Assembly: GCA_020634155.1 (NCBI GenBank)
Contig: JACKCI010000001.1
Location: 992,001-1,056,000 of the forward strand
Reading direction: 5' to 3'
Length of the DNA: 64,000 nt
DNA from: Anaerolineales bacterium
Lineage (GTDB): Bacteria; Chloroflexota; Anaerolineae; Aggregatilineales; J027
Part shown: positions 1 through 8,547 of the stretch, in pieces
How the letters are laid out: each line of letters starts with the position of its first letter
Position numbering within the stretch: position 1 is the stretch's first letter
Translations under genes and position numbers: made by a program
The notes under the pieces: generated by a model
Told to the model about the DNA's origin: nothing
What the model saw: the letters and a program-made list of their open reading frames with translations, nothing else
Database searches by the model: none

Positions 1-266
1 ACAGGCGGTACCCCCGCCACCAGTACAGGCACTTGGTCGCGTCCCGGCAATTCGTAATAGAGTGCTAAGGCCGCCCCCGGCTCCAGCGCACCAAAGAAGC
101 CTTCAGGACGTGGGGCTGACGGGGTCTGGAGCGTTGGGAGTGGTTGAACGCGTCGGGATGGGGTACGCTGCGGGGCTGCCCATGCCAGCATTACCACCAC
201 CCAAACCCCCAAGCCGAACAAAGCAACTAGGGCCAATCGATGGGCATACTTAGTGGAGAAATTCAA
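1..266 (-). CDS. truncated membrane-anchored protein of unknown function
   Basis: An open frame runs from a TTG at 266 to the window edge, so the C-terminal part is missing. The translation begins MNFSTKYAHRLALV and has one hydrophobic segment at about residues 9-29, then a proline/threonine-rich linker that would lie outside the membrane, and then a more ordered stretch ending in LVAGVPP. It overlaps the end of the upstream TPR membrane gene by 17 nt, which suggests translational coupling. There is no clear Shine-Dalgarno site, and the only in-frame start after the upstream TGA is this TTG, so the start is uncertain. No family is recognised. Confidence 0.5.
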   Translation of the reverse strand, partial: MNFSTKYAHRLALVALFGLGVWVVVMLAWAAPQRTPSRRVQPLPTLQTPSAPRPEGFFGALEPGAALALYYELPGRDQVPVLVAGVPP

Positions 267-1413
267 TCGTCCGCAGCATCCGATTCACAGTACGGTGTTG
301 AGAGTCGGCATTCTTGCCGTAAGCAATCCACATGAAAATATACTCTTCGCCTTGGTGAACGGCTGTTGCTACATATACCCCCATGTTAAACTCCTGTACT
401 CCTCCGAAGAACAGGGAGTAGTCTTTAGGAACTTTAAGATACATTGTCTGATAGGTGAATACTCCCGGCTCCCCACCAATGTCTTGTTCTTGACGATCAT
501 AGTCAGATTTGAACTTGAACCCCTCTGCCGAGATGTCAAAATTGCCCTGTTGTTGGTTTTCTTGAAATTGGACATCGATATATTGCTGAAAAGATGCATA
601 GTTGATGAGGGTATCGTAGCGTATCGCATCAAGATTCTCTTCAGTCATAGCCGCCATAATAAACACGGCCATTTCTTCATCAAACACGACACCAAGTTGT
701 TGTGCAATATCGCTGGTACCATCAAAAATATCTTGAGTGCGAATATTAAGGTTAAGCGCTGACGTTGCATCGGCAATGCGTTGGGCGTTCTTTGTTGACG
801 CCACCACTGAGCGACTATCAGCAGGACGCAACACCCAATCATCTGGATAGTTGATTTGCACATCTTGAGTCTTGGCGACTTTGGTCATATCCGGCCCAAA
901 GAGACCAAACAGGCCATAGTTGCGATAGGTATAGGCATACCACGCAATCACTGGTATTAAAGCCAGACCAATCAGCACCATCCCAATACCAATAGCCCAT
1001 TCAAGCTGCCCCCCTCCACCTTTGGACTTAGCGGGGGTAATCGGCGCTACAGTGCCGAAATCGTAGTTTGAGCCACCTTCTACATTGGGGTCAAATTGAT
1101 TAGCGCTGGCATCTTCGTAGAACTGAAAGGGGTCTTCAGGTGCTGAATCATTAAAATCTGAAGGAAATGTGAATTCTTGGGCATCCAGCATCGCTTGCAT
1201 TTCCAGTGCTTCGGCGTGGTGAGGGTCAAGGCGTAGCACCCGCTTGAGGCTTTCTTGCTTGATACCCGCATCATCACTAAGTTTTGCTAAAGCCCACCAC
1301 CCTCGTACATCCCTTGGATTGGCCTTAATGTAGGCCTTGAGTAGTTGGAGTGCTTTGTGGCGATCACCTTGCTTCAAGGCTCCCGCCACTTGGCGCAAGA
1401 GTTCTTCGCTCAT
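250..1413 (-). CDS. TPR-containing single-pass membrane protein
   Basis: This 387-aa protein has an N-terminal cytoplasmic helical region (about residues 1-75) that looks like two tetratricopeptide units (GDRHKALQLLKAYIKANP, then the RVLRLDPHHAEALE segment). An acidic linker follows, then one transmembrane segment at about 140-162, and about 225 residues that should be outside. The external domain has no recognised catalytic motif. The ATG start is preceded by AAGGGGAA with good spacing. It is divergent from tgt and reads into the truncated membrane ORF at the window edge. A scaffold or envelope-sensing role is possible, but the function is unknown. Confidence 0.75.
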   Translation of the reverse strand: MSEELLRQVAGALKQGDRHKALQLLKAYIKANPRDVRGWWALAKLSDDAGIKQESLKRVLRLDPHHAEALEMQAMLDAQEFTFPSDFNDSAPEDPFQFYEDASANQFDPNVEGGSNYDFGTVAPITPAKSKGGGGQLEWAIGIGMVLIGLALIPVIAWYAYTYRNYGLFGLFGPDMTKVAKTQDVQINYPDDWVLRPADSRSVVASTKNAQRIADATSALNLNIRTQDIFDGTSDIAQQLGVVFDEEMAVFIMAAMTEENLDAIRYDTLINYASFQQYIDVQFQENQQQGNFDISAEGFKFKSDYDRQEQDIGGEPGVFTYQTMYLKVPKDYSLFFGGVQEFNMGVYVATAVHQGEEYIFMWIAYGKNADSQHRTVNRMLRTIEFLH

Positions 1414-1520
1414 GATTGTATTTCCCCTTCTTGAATTAATCTCAGTATATAGGCAAATTTTGCAGGATAGAAGCTACACGATACAATTTCATCGGTAACG
1501 CATGATTGAGGAAAGAGGGT

Positions 1521-2648
1521 ATGGGGTTCACATTTGAAATTGAAGCAGAAGCAGGGGCAGCCCGCGCCGGACGGTTTATGACACCACACGGCACTATTGA
1601 AACACCCGTTTTTGCTCCAGTCGGCACCCAAGCCACCGTCAAAGCGGTCCTCCCCCGTGACCTCTACGAAGTAGGGGCAAGCCTCGTTCTTGCCAACACC
1701 TACCACCTTCATTTACGCCCCGGTGATACCCTTGTCCGTGATTTTGGTGGTCTGCATTCCTTCATGGGATGGGACGGCCCGATGCTCACCGATTCGGGTG
1801 GATTTCAGGTTTTCAGTTTGGCGCAACTCCGACGCATTACCGACGACGGAGTCACCTTTCGTAGCCATATTGACGGGGCTATCCTCAAGTTTACCCCTGA
1901 ATACGCGATGCAAATTCAACACAATTTGGGTGCAGATATTATCATGGCCTTTGATGAGTGCGCCCAACCCGATGATTATGACATTGCACAGGCCGCTATG
2001 CAGCGCACCCATGCGTGGGCACAGCGGTGTGTTGACCATCATTATCAGCACGGCAATCCTGACCGCCAAGCCTTATTTGGCATTGTGCAGGGCGGCATTT
2101 TCCAAGACCTGCGCGAGCAATCGGCACACTTCATCACTAGCCTAGACTTGCCCGGCTATGCTGTTGGCGGCTTGGCGGTTGGTGAAACGAAAGCTGATAT
2201 GCTGGCGACCCTCTCGTTTACTGTACCTTGTTTACCGCCCAACCGTCCCCGCTATTTAATGGGGGTTGGACAGGCCGAAGACCTTGTAGAAGCTGTTAGC
2301 CGCGGGATTGATATTTTTGATTGTGTATTGCCCACCCGCGAAGCCCGTCATGGCGCGGCACTCACCCGCTATGGACGCTTAAATATGGGCAATCTACGCT
2401 TTGCGAGTGATTCCGAACCACTAGAGCCTGATTGTACTTGCTATGCCTGCCAGCATTTTTCGCGTGGCTATATTCGGCATTTAGTGAAGGCAAAAGAACT
2501 CATCAGTCATCAGTTGCTGAGTATTCATAATCTCGCGTTTTTGATTCGGCTGATGAAAGAAATGCGACAAGCAATTATTCAGGGCGAAACCGCCTTTGCT
2601 GGATTTAAATCTCAGTTCTTGGCGGATTATCGTTCTATGGTAAAGTGA
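1521..2648 (+). CDS. tgt: queuine/preQ1 tRNA-guanine transglycosylase
   Basis: The enzyme exchanges the wobble guanine of GUN-anticodon tRNAs for preQ1 on the route to queuosine. The 375-aa product has the usual family length. Visible signatures are the substrate-binding segment MLTDSGGFQVFSL with general acid/base Asp91, the nucleophile Asp267 in FDCVLPTR, and the zinc site Cys305, Cys307, Cys310 and His336. I chose the ATG at 1521, which has AGGA eight bases upstream, rather than the in-frame TTG at 1506. It is followed 40 nt later by uppP on the same strand. No other queuosine genes are in the window. Confidence 0.97.
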   Translation: MGFTFEIEAEAGAARAGRFMTPHGTIETPVFAPVGTQATVKAVLPRDLYEVGASLVLANTYHLHLRPGDTLVRDFGGLHSFMGWDGPMLTDSGGFQVFSLAQLRRITDDGVTFRSHIDGAILKFTPEYAMQIQHNLGADIIMAFDECAQPDDYDIAQAAMQRTHAWAQRCVDHHYQHGNPDRQALFGIVQGGIFQDLREQSAHFITSLDLPGYAVGGLAVGETKADMLATLSFTVPCLPPNRPRYLMGVGQAEDLVEAVSRGIDIFDCVLPTREARHGAALTRYGRLNMGNLRFASDSEPLEPDCTCYACQHFSRGYIRHLVKAKELISHQLLSIHNLAFLIRLMKEMRQAIIQGETAFAGFKSQFLADYRSMVK

Positions 2649-2688
2649 CTTCGGATACATTCGTACAGCGAAAGGAAACTGTGATTTA

Positions 2689-3534
2689 GTGAAACTGCTA
2701 GAAGCTCTACTACTTGGCGTTGTACAAGGTGCAACTGAATTTTTGCCCGTGTCCAGCTCTGGGCATTTGGTGTTAGTGTCATGGTGGCTGGGGTTAGATG
2801 CTCCACCCTTGATCTTTTCGGTTGTTGTACATCTTGGTACCACGCTGGCAGTCATTGCCTACTTCTGGCAGGATTGGTGGCGCATCATTCAATCCACCCT
2901 CCAAGGGGTATTGCACCGCTCATTCGATTGGAATCACAATCCCGAACACCGCATTATGACAATGTTGGTGATTGGTTCCATACCCGTTGCAGTGGTCGGC
3001 TTTGCGCTCCAAGATTACTTTGAAAACACCTTCTCCAACCCCGCAATGGTCAGCATTAGTCTGTTCATTACGGCTGGATTATTGATTTATGGTGAATACG
3101 CTTCCTCAGCCTCACCAGACACAACACACGAACTTATCCCTCAGCAAATCCGCTTTATCGATAGCATTTGGATTGGATTGGCGCAAGCTTTCGCCATTAT
3201 GCCGGGCATTTCACGCTCTGGCAGCACCATCGCAGCCGGTTTGTTTCGCGGCTTGAGCCGCCCAGCCGCCGCCCGTTATAGCTTTTTGTTAGCAACACCC
3301 GCTATCATCGGGGCTGGCCTACTGGAAACACTTCACATCATCAGTGGCGAAGCGCAATTCACGCGTGATTTAGCAGGCGTACTATTCATTGGCTTTGTAT
3401 CAGCAGCGCTAGTTGGTTTTGCTAGTATCGCGCTTTTGTTACAGGTGGTGAAACGTCATCGGCTTTACGGGTTTGCAGCATATTGTGTCGTGTTTGGTAT
3501 GATGAGTCTGGGGGCGGTGATATTGCGAGGATAG
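2689..3534 (+). CDS. uppP: undecaprenyl-diphosphatase (bacitracin resistance protein)
   Basis: This integral membrane phosphatase recycles undecaprenyl pyrophosphate to undecaprenyl phosphate, the lipid carrier for peptidoglycan precursors. The 281-aa protein carries both family signatures: ATEFLPVSSSGHL near residue 18 (active-site Glu and the SSSGH block) and PGISRSGST near residue 170 with the catalytic Arg. About eight hydrophobic segments are visible. The start is GTG with GAAAGGAA eight bases upstream. It lies 40 nt after tgt and 9 nt before a lipoprotein gene, so the three may be cotranscribed. Confidence 0.97.
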   Translation: MKLLEALLLGVVQGATEFLPVSSSGHLVLVSWWLGLDAPPLIFSVVVHLGTTLAVIAYFWQDWWRIIQSTLQGVLHRSFDWNHNPEHRIMTMLVIGSIPVAVVGFALQDYFENTFSNPAMVSISLFITAGLLIYGEYASSASPDTTHELIPQQIRFIDSIWIGLAQAFAIMPGISRSGSTIAAGLFRGLSRPAAARYSFLLATPAIIGAGLLETLHIISGEAQFTRDLAGVLFIGFVSAALVGFASIALLLQVVKRHRLYGFAAYCVVFGMMSLGAVILRG

Positions 3535-3543
3535 CCTCATTCT

Positions 3544-4401
3544 ATGAAGTGTGTCACTCGCAAAACCAAACAAACCTTGGTGGTCATGACCTTAGCCCTT
3601 GCTAGTTGCCGGGGGCCAATGCAAGCTCCAACCCCTACGCCGGAGGTGGTTCCGCTTTACTTTGTATCCACCAGCAGCACCCATCCCCTCTTGTGGGACT
3701 TAACCACCGTTTATTCTAGAGACAATGAATTAATCGCTATTATTGACCAAAACAGCACTGGTATTACCTTGCAACAAGCGCTCGATCACCCCAACGCAAC
3801 GACTGCCTATGCCATCACCCATCAGCTACCTGATATGGATGATTTCTGGGCTGCTCCTTTGGGACAAGATGGTATTGCCATCATCACCCATCCAAATTTG
3901 ACCGCTATCCATTCCCTGTCAGCCGAAGACCTGCGGGCTATCTTTACTGGCACGGCTCAAAATTGGTCAGAGTTCAATGGGCCAAATCTACGCATTATTG
4001 TAGTGAGTCGTGAAGCAACTTCACCGATTCGCGGGGCGTTTGAAAATCAAGTGCTGGGGCAACGCCCAATGACTCTCCGCGCACGGCTGGCAACCACCGC
4101 CAATGCAATGCACGATATTGTTGCTCAAACCCCCGGAGCTATCGGCTTCATCAGTATGGCCCAAGCCGACCAAGAAGTTAGAGTAGTTCCCTTAATCCCC
4201 CAAACAGGACTAGCACCAGTCTTTCCAACACCGCATAGTGTGTTTGATGCTACCTATCCCCTTCGACTGCCCATCTTGGTTATTGGAAACCATGCACCCC
4301 AACCCGAAGATGGGTACTATGAGTTCATCTTGTGGGCGCAACAGGCCGAAGGGCAGGCCATCATCGCCCAATACTACGCCCCATTGCGAGACTTACAATG
4401 A
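3544..4401 (+). CDS. phosphate-binding-protein-like (PBP) lipoprotein
   Basis: The 285-aa product starts with a lipoprotein signal (LALASC, Cys at about residue 22). The mature part resembles the PstS/PBP-like fold: LRAIFTGTAQNWSEF followed by a VVSREATSPIRGAFE segment is typical of phosphate/anion-binding proteins, and a later PGAIGFISMA also fits. The protein should sit on the outer face of the membrane. No permease or ATPase lies beside it, so it may be an orphan binding protein or a sensory partner rather than part of a transporter. Its TGA overlaps the ATG of the next gene, a methyltransferase. Confidence 0.75.
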   Translation: MKCVTRKTKQTLVVMTLALASCRGPMQAPTPTPEVVPLYFVSTSSTHPLLWDLTTVYSRDNELIAIIDQNSTGITLQQALDHPNATTAYAITHQLPDMDDFWAAPLGQDGIAIITHPNLTAIHSLSAEDLRAIFTGTAQNWSEFNGPNLRIIVVSREATSPIRGAFENQVLGQRPMTLRARLATTANAMHDIVAQTPGAIGFISMAQADQEVRVVPLIPQTGLAPVFPTPHSVFDATYPLRLPILVIGNHAPQPEDGYYEFILWAQQAEGQAIIAQYYAPLRDLQ

Positions 4402-5054
4402 AAAACCTTGAGAGATTATGGTGGCGAACCATCGAGTTTGGTTTTCGGCTACTTTATAATGAAATGGCATGGACTTATGACCTTGTGGCGTGGACAGTTA
4501 GCCTTGGACAATGGCACAACTGGCAACGTGCCGCTCTCCCTTATTTGAATGTTGAAGCAGATGCATATGTCCTTGAGTTAGCACATGGCACGGGCAACCT
4601 CCAGCTAGATTTATACGCAGCAGGCTATCAGCGTGTCGCGCTTGACCTTAGTCCGGCAATGGGGCGTATTGCCCAGCGAAAACTCCAGCGCCACCATCTT
4701 CAAGCGCCCCTAGTACGCGGCTTAGGTCAACACCTGCCATTTGCCGACCACACCTTTGATGCAATTGTCAGCACCTTCCCCACCCCTTTTATCATCGAGC
4801 CAGAAACATTGCGCGAAGCTCATCGGGTTCTCAAACCCCGCAAGCGGCTGGTAATTGTGCCAATGGGTGTGCTAACAGGTGGAGGTGTTCTCAAAAACAC
4901 TTTAGAAGCAGCCTATCAGGTGACGGGTCAACGTGGCCCTTGGCCTGTTGAAATTGCCCAGCGCTTTACTGATGCAGGGTTTAACATTGAGGTCTTTAGC
5001 CACCCATGTCCTTATAGTATAGCCACCGTGTTAGTCGCAACGCGCAATAGCTGA
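4398..5054 (+). CDS. class I SAM-dependent methyltransferase
   Basis: This 218-aa cytoplasmic protein has a Rossmann methyltransferase core. Motif I is VLELAHGTGNLQLDL, motif II ends in VALDLSPAMG, and the post-motif block AIVSTFPTPFI plus LREAHRVLKPRKRLVIV follows the UbiE/Methyltransf_11 pattern. The methyl acceptor cannot be told from sequence. An N-terminal amphipathic stretch (about 1-45) resembles those of membrane-associated quinone or lipid methyltransferases. The ATG at 4398 overlaps the stop of the upstream lipoprotein (ATGA), so I prefer it to the in-frame start 66 nt further upstream. Confidence 0.88.
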   Translation: MKNLERLWWRTIEFGFRLLYNEMAWTYDLVAWTVSLGQWHNWQRAALPYLNVEADAYVLELAHGTGNLQLDLYAAGYQRVALDLSPAMGRIAQRKLQRHHLQAPLVRGLGQHLPFADHTFDAIVSTFPTPFIIEPETLREAHRVLKPRKRLVIVPMGVLTGGGVLKNTLEAAYQVTGQRGPWPVEIAQRFTDAGFNIEVFSHPCPYSIATVLVATRNS

Positions 5055-5128
5055 CCAATCGTCAGGCAACCCATTGCCATTCACCCTTATACTACTTGAG
5101 AGAACGCACACAACAAGGAGTCTGTATC

Positions 5129-6196
5129 ATGTACCGCCGATTTTGGATTGTAGCGCTTACACTTGCGTTGTTCGCTATTCCACTAACAAGCGCCTTCGCC
5201 CAAGATGGTAGCAGCGCCATCCATAAACTCGATATTTCCCGTCTACGCCATGAATACCAAGGCTGGAACAATTGCGGCCCAACTACGCTGACGATGGGTC
5301 TCAGTTACTATGGCTATACATCCGACCAAAACCCTGCCGCTCTCTTCCTTAAACCTCACCGCGAGGATAAAAACGTAAGCCCCGAAGAGATGGTGGCTTA
5401 TGTTAACGAGGAAGTGCCGAACACCCTAGCCTTATATCGTCCGGGAGGCGACCTTGAATTGATTAAGTCACTCTTGGCGGCTGACTTTCCCGTCATCGTG
5501 GAAAAGGGTTATGAGCCGGAAGGCTATGAGTGGATGGGCCATTATCTATTGCTGATTGGCTACAACGACGATGAAGGCTACTTTTATACCTATGATAGCT
5601 TCAGCGGGCATGGCAACTTCCAAGGGCTGCATGAAAGCTATGACCACCTCACCGAGTATTGGTGGCATTTTAGTAACACCTTCATTGTCATCTACACCCC
5701 TGACCGCGAAGCCGAACTAATGACCGTGCTGGGTGATCGCGCTGACCTCACCACTGCCTATCAACTGATGGCCCAAACCGCCGTTGAGCGCCTGCAACTG
5801 GATAGCAATGATACATGGGCGTGGTTCAATGTAGCGGATGCTCTCACGGAATTGGGGCAATATGAGCAGGCCACCCAATACTTCCGCGTGGCAATTGAAA
5901 AAGGCCTACCTTGGCGCACGATGTGGTACCGTCACACTCCCTTTGAAGCCTTCTATCAGGCAGGCTATTTCGATAAGGTACTCGAACTGGTCAGTATCAA
6001 CCTCGCCAATACCCCTTATGTCGAGGAATGGTACTACTATCGTGGGCTGGTCTATGCCTCACGTGGTCAAAGCGACCAAGCGCGTGCCGAGTTCAACACA
6101 GCGTTGCAATACAATAAGAACGACGATGAAACCATTGAGGCTCTTGCCGAATTGGACAACGGGACTTTTCAGGTTGTAGCAGAAGCCACCCAATGA
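5129..6196 (+). CDS. secreted C39-like peptidase with TPR tail
   Basis: The 355-aa protein has a signal peptide (cleavage near SAFAQD), then a papain-like C39_2 domain at about residues 35-190. The catalytic Cys is in NNCGPTTL and the His in GHYLLLIGY, followed by an Asp in YDSFSG. The second half (about 195-345) consists of TPR-like helices (ALTELGQYEQATQYFRVAI; YYRGLVYASRGQSDQARAEF). It is probably an exported cysteine peptidase or transglutaminase-like enzyme. The start is the ATG at 5129 with CAAGGAG upstream. The next gene is a lipoprotein reading in the same direction. Confidence 0.85.
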   Translation: MYRRFWIVALTLALFAIPLTSAFAQDGSSAIHKLDISRLRHEYQGWNNCGPTTLTMGLSYYGYTSDQNPAALFLKPHREDKNVSPEEMVAYVNEEVPNTLALYRPGGDLELIKSLLAADFPVIVEKGYEPEGYEWMGHYLLLIGYNDDEGYFYTYDSFSGHGNFQGLHESYDHLTEYWWHFSNTFIVIYTPDREAELMTVLGDRADLTTAYQLMAQTAVERLQLDSNDTWAWFNVADALTELGQYEQATQYFRVAIEKGLPWRTMWYRHTPFEAFYQAGYFDKVLELVSINLANTPYVEEWYYYRGLVYASRGQSDQARAEFNTALQYNKNDDETIEALAELDNGTFQVVAEATQ

Positions 6197-6270
6197 TTGG
6201 GGGTTATCGCTTTGCCCCGCTTTTGACTACAATAACGAGGTACTGTCTACACACAAGGGAGGAGTATCCT

Positions 6271-7740
6271 GTGTTAAAACAAAAATTTATGATTCTGCCC
6301 CTCGCGCTAATTTTGACCCTCGCGCTATCGGGCTGCTTAGACCTCTTTACCATTCCCTCCATATCTGTCAGCAATGATAATCAATGGGTGGCGTTCTTGA
6401 CCACAGGCGGCGACAATCTAGACCAAATGACATTGCAAGCGGTCAACCTCAACGATGGCAGTATCGTCGCCGTTGGCGAAGAAGGTTCTAATCAAGGGGC
6501 CTTCGATTGGAACCCCACTGCCACTGAAATCGCCTACTACAATCTGGCTGCTGATGGCACGCCCTCGGTGCGCGTCAGTGACCTGAGCGATGCAGGTCAA
6601 GAGGCCCTCGGCGTATTTGCTTTCCCGCGCAATTTCTGGGTAACCCAGATGGCCTATTCACCCGATGGCAACTGGCTGGCTTTGGCCGTCATTCTCTTAC
6701 CCGAAGACTTTATCATGACTCCCGATAGCGATAGTTCCATTGAAGGTGTTGTGACCGAGTCGGCCCTTTACCTTGCGAATCTAGCAGATGGCACCGTAAC
6801 CGCAGCCAGCAACCCCGGTGAGCTTACCATTTCAACCGTTGCATGGAGTCCCGATGGCGCAAAGGTTGCCTTCACCGCATGGAAAGATGGTAATGGAGAT
6901 GGCACCATTGATAGCTCCGGTGCAGGCATTATGGAAGCTATGTTTGGCGCAGGTGACATCACCGACATCTATGTTTACGATATTGCCAGCCAAAGCATCA
7001 CCGCATTTGATGATGGCAACATGAACCTATCTCCCGATTGGCTTGGCCCGAATACCCTTGTCTACAGCGCCTATGTCCTCAACTTCATGAGTCCCGATGT
7101 AGGGACACTTGCCATTAATTCCTATGACCTCACCAGCAGCACCAGCACCACCTTGGTAGCAGGTAGCGAGTCAGCTTCTTTCTTGTCGGTCTCGGCCTCA
7201 CCAGATGGCTCCAAGATTGCCTATATCCAAAGCCCTGAAGGTGGTGACAGCATGATGATGGGCGGCTTTGAGGGTGATATGGGTACAGAACCTACTGAAG
7301 AGGCTCCTGCTGAACCCATCCAAGTGATTGTCGCCAATGCTGACGGTTCTAACCCAACCGTTGTCTATGAAACACCCGGCGACGGTCTACCCTTTGATGT
7401 GCCTGTTTGGTCACAAGACGGCGCGTGGCTCTTCTTGAGCAATGGTAACCCACTCGGCTCCGTTGTGGGTAGCATGTCCTCAGCTTTCGCCACTGGCTTT
7501 ACCGAGGGCATGGAAGACCTCGAAGGTATGGAGGGTGTCGAAGGCGTCGATGAACTCGAAGGTGTTGGCGAGATGCTCCCCACCCAGATGATTGTAGCCA
7601 TTGACCTCAATGATTCTGCCAATACCAAGGTCGTCTATGAAGGCTCAATAGCCTCACCCGCCCTTATGCAATTCGCCTTTTCCATGTCCTCTATGGCATC
7701 TGGCTTTGACGATATGGAGTTTGATACCAGTGGCGAATAG
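6271..7740 (+). CDS. WD40/TolB-like beta-propeller lipoprotein
   Basis: The 489-aa product begins with a lipoprotein signal (LALSGC, Cys at about 22). The mature protein has repeated propeller blades, each with a W(S/N)PDG-type turn: YSPDGNWLALA, WSPDGAKVAFT, ASPDGSKIAYI and WSQDGAWLFLS. Near residues 415-450 there is an acidic Glu-Gly-Met/Val low-complexity stretch (EGMEDLEGMEGVEGV). It is likely an extracellular surface scaffold, and no enzymatic motif is seen. The start chosen is GTG 6271 because AAGGGAGGAG lies just upstream; the in-frame ATG at 6193 overlaps the previous gene and would bury the signal peptide. Confidence 0.85.
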   Translation: MLKQKFMILPLALILTLALSGCLDLFTIPSISVSNDNQWVAFLTTGGDNLDQMTLQAVNLNDGSIVAVGEEGSNQGAFDWNPTATEIAYYNLAADGTPSVRVSDLSDAGQEALGVFAFPRNFWVTQMAYSPDGNWLALAVILLPEDFIMTPDSDSSIEGVVTESALYLANLADGTVTAASNPGELTISTVAWSPDGAKVAFTAWKDGNGDGTIDSSGAGIMEAMFGAGDITDIYVYDIASQSITAFDDGNMNLSPDWLGPNTLVYSAYVLNFMSPDVGTLAINSYDLTSSTSTTLVAGSESASFLSVSASPDGSKIAYIQSPEGGDSMMMGGFEGDMGTEPTEEAPAEPIQVIVANADGSNPTVVYETPGDGLPFDVPVWSQDGAWLFLSNGNPLGSVVGSMSSAFATGFTEGMEDLEGMEGVEGVDELEGVGEMLPTQMIVAIDLNDSANTKVVYEGSIASPALMQFAFSMSSMASGFDDMEFDTSGE

Positions 7741-7765
7741 TCGCATCCGTTAGCCTGTCAATCTA

Positions 7766-7795
7766 TAAGGGGTCGGTCACTGGATCGGCCCTTTA
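7766..7795. terminator. shared terminator hairpin between convergent genes
   Basis: The sequence TAAGGGGTCGGTC, loop ACTG, then GATCGGCCCTTTA folds into a 13-bp stem if G-U pairs are allowed. It lies between the convergent propeller lipoprotein and YqeK-like genes, which suits a bidirectional terminator. The U-run is short. Confidence 0.5.
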
Positions 7796-8386
7796 TGATT
7801 CATAATGCACCCCTGCCGCCAAAAGTTGATTGCGGCAATCCACCGCCCGTGTATCAATCAAGCGATGGCGCTCAATCAAATAGGCCAAAGTAAAATCCAT
7901 CGAGAATAACAAAGCAGCATCAAGGTCTAGCTGACACAGCGCCCGCAGACGCTCTACGTTGGGATAGTGCCGAGTAGGTTCTATCAGGTCGGCCAATAGC
8001 ACCACTTTATCAAGAGAAGCCATATTGGGCGCACCCGTGGTGTGGTACGTACACGCTGAGGCAAGTTGAGGGTCATCGAATTGAAATTCCTCATTTGCTA
8101 ACAAATAGCCAACCGCCCCATGCAGCAAATCGGGGACTTGGCGCTCTATCTCGATAATGGGCCAATCATAGGCACGGGCCGTCTGCAAGAGCGTTTCATC
8201 GTCAAGACTCTTAGCGGCATCATGAATCCAGCCTGCCAGACGCGCTTGCAGCACTTGGGTAGGGGCATAGCGCCGAGCGAGTTGGTCAGCCGCTTCCACC
8301 ACCCCACACACATGCGCCCAACGCTTGGCGGGTACCCGTGCCTCAGCCCATTGCCGTACTTGTTCTTCAAGTTCTGGTGTATACAC
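7793..8386 (-). CDS. yqeK: YqeK-like HD-domain hydrolase
   Basis: The 197-aa protein matches the YqeK family of HD-domain bis(5'-nucleosyl)-tetraphosphatases, which hydrolyse Ap4A symmetrically. Metal-binding motifs are visible: RWAHVCGVVEAA (first His), ARLAGWIHDAAK (HD pair), LLHGAVGYLLA and the YHTTGAPNMASLDKVVLLADLIEP block, which is diagnostic for YqeK. The GTG at 8386 is chosen because AAAGGA sits six bases upstream; an in-frame GTG at 8410 lacks such a site. In many bacteria yqeK lies next to nadD and rsfS, but not here. Confidence 0.88.
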   Translation of the reverse strand: MYTPELEEQVRQWAEARVPAKRWAHVCGVVEAADQLARRYAPTQVLQARLAGWIHDAAKSLDDETLLQTARAYDWPIIEIERQVPDLLHGAVGYLLANEEFQFDDPQLASACTYHTTGAPNMASLDKVVLLADLIEPTRHYPNVERLRALCQLDLDAALLFSMDFTLAYLIERHRLIDTRAVDCRNQLLAAGVHYES

Positions 8387-8412
8387 AGTGCATCCTTTAG
8401 CAAAAATCACGG

Positions 8413-8441
8413 TTGCGAATATATGATTCCAATGCTATATT
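8413..8441 (+). promoter_or_regulatory. sigma70-type promoter of tRNA-Arg
   Basis: TTGCGA (8413-8418) and TATATT (8436-8441) are separated by exactly 17 nt, and the expected start of transcription lies about 5 nt before the tRNA. It may also drive the AIPR gene that follows. Confidence 0.65.
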
Positions 8442-8452
8442 GTAAAGGTAAT

Positions 8453-8525
8453 GTCCCACTAGCTCAAAGGATAGAGCGTTGCCCTCCGGAGGCAAAGGCT
8501 GTAGGTTCGAATCCTACGTGGGACG
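8453..8525 (+). tRNA. tRNA-Arg (anticodon CCG)
   Basis: A full cloverleaf is visible: acceptor GTCCCAC paired with GTGGGAC, D arm GCTC/GAGC, anticodon stem TTGCC/GGCAA around loop CTCCGGA (anticodon CCG, reading CGG), and T arm TAGG-TTCGAAT-CCTA. CCA is not encoded. The gene has its own promoter and is followed 22 nt later by the AIPR-family gene. Confidence 0.97.
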
Positions 8526-8547
8526 TTTAGTCATTTGGGATATAATT

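Noticed and set aside
253..762. 169-aa plus-strand ORF
   Set aside because: It is antisense to the TPR membrane gene, which has a good start site and recognisable domains.
1506..1520. upstream TTG start of tgt
   Set aside because: It would lie on the ribosome-binding site of the ATG at 1521, which gives the usual family N-terminus.
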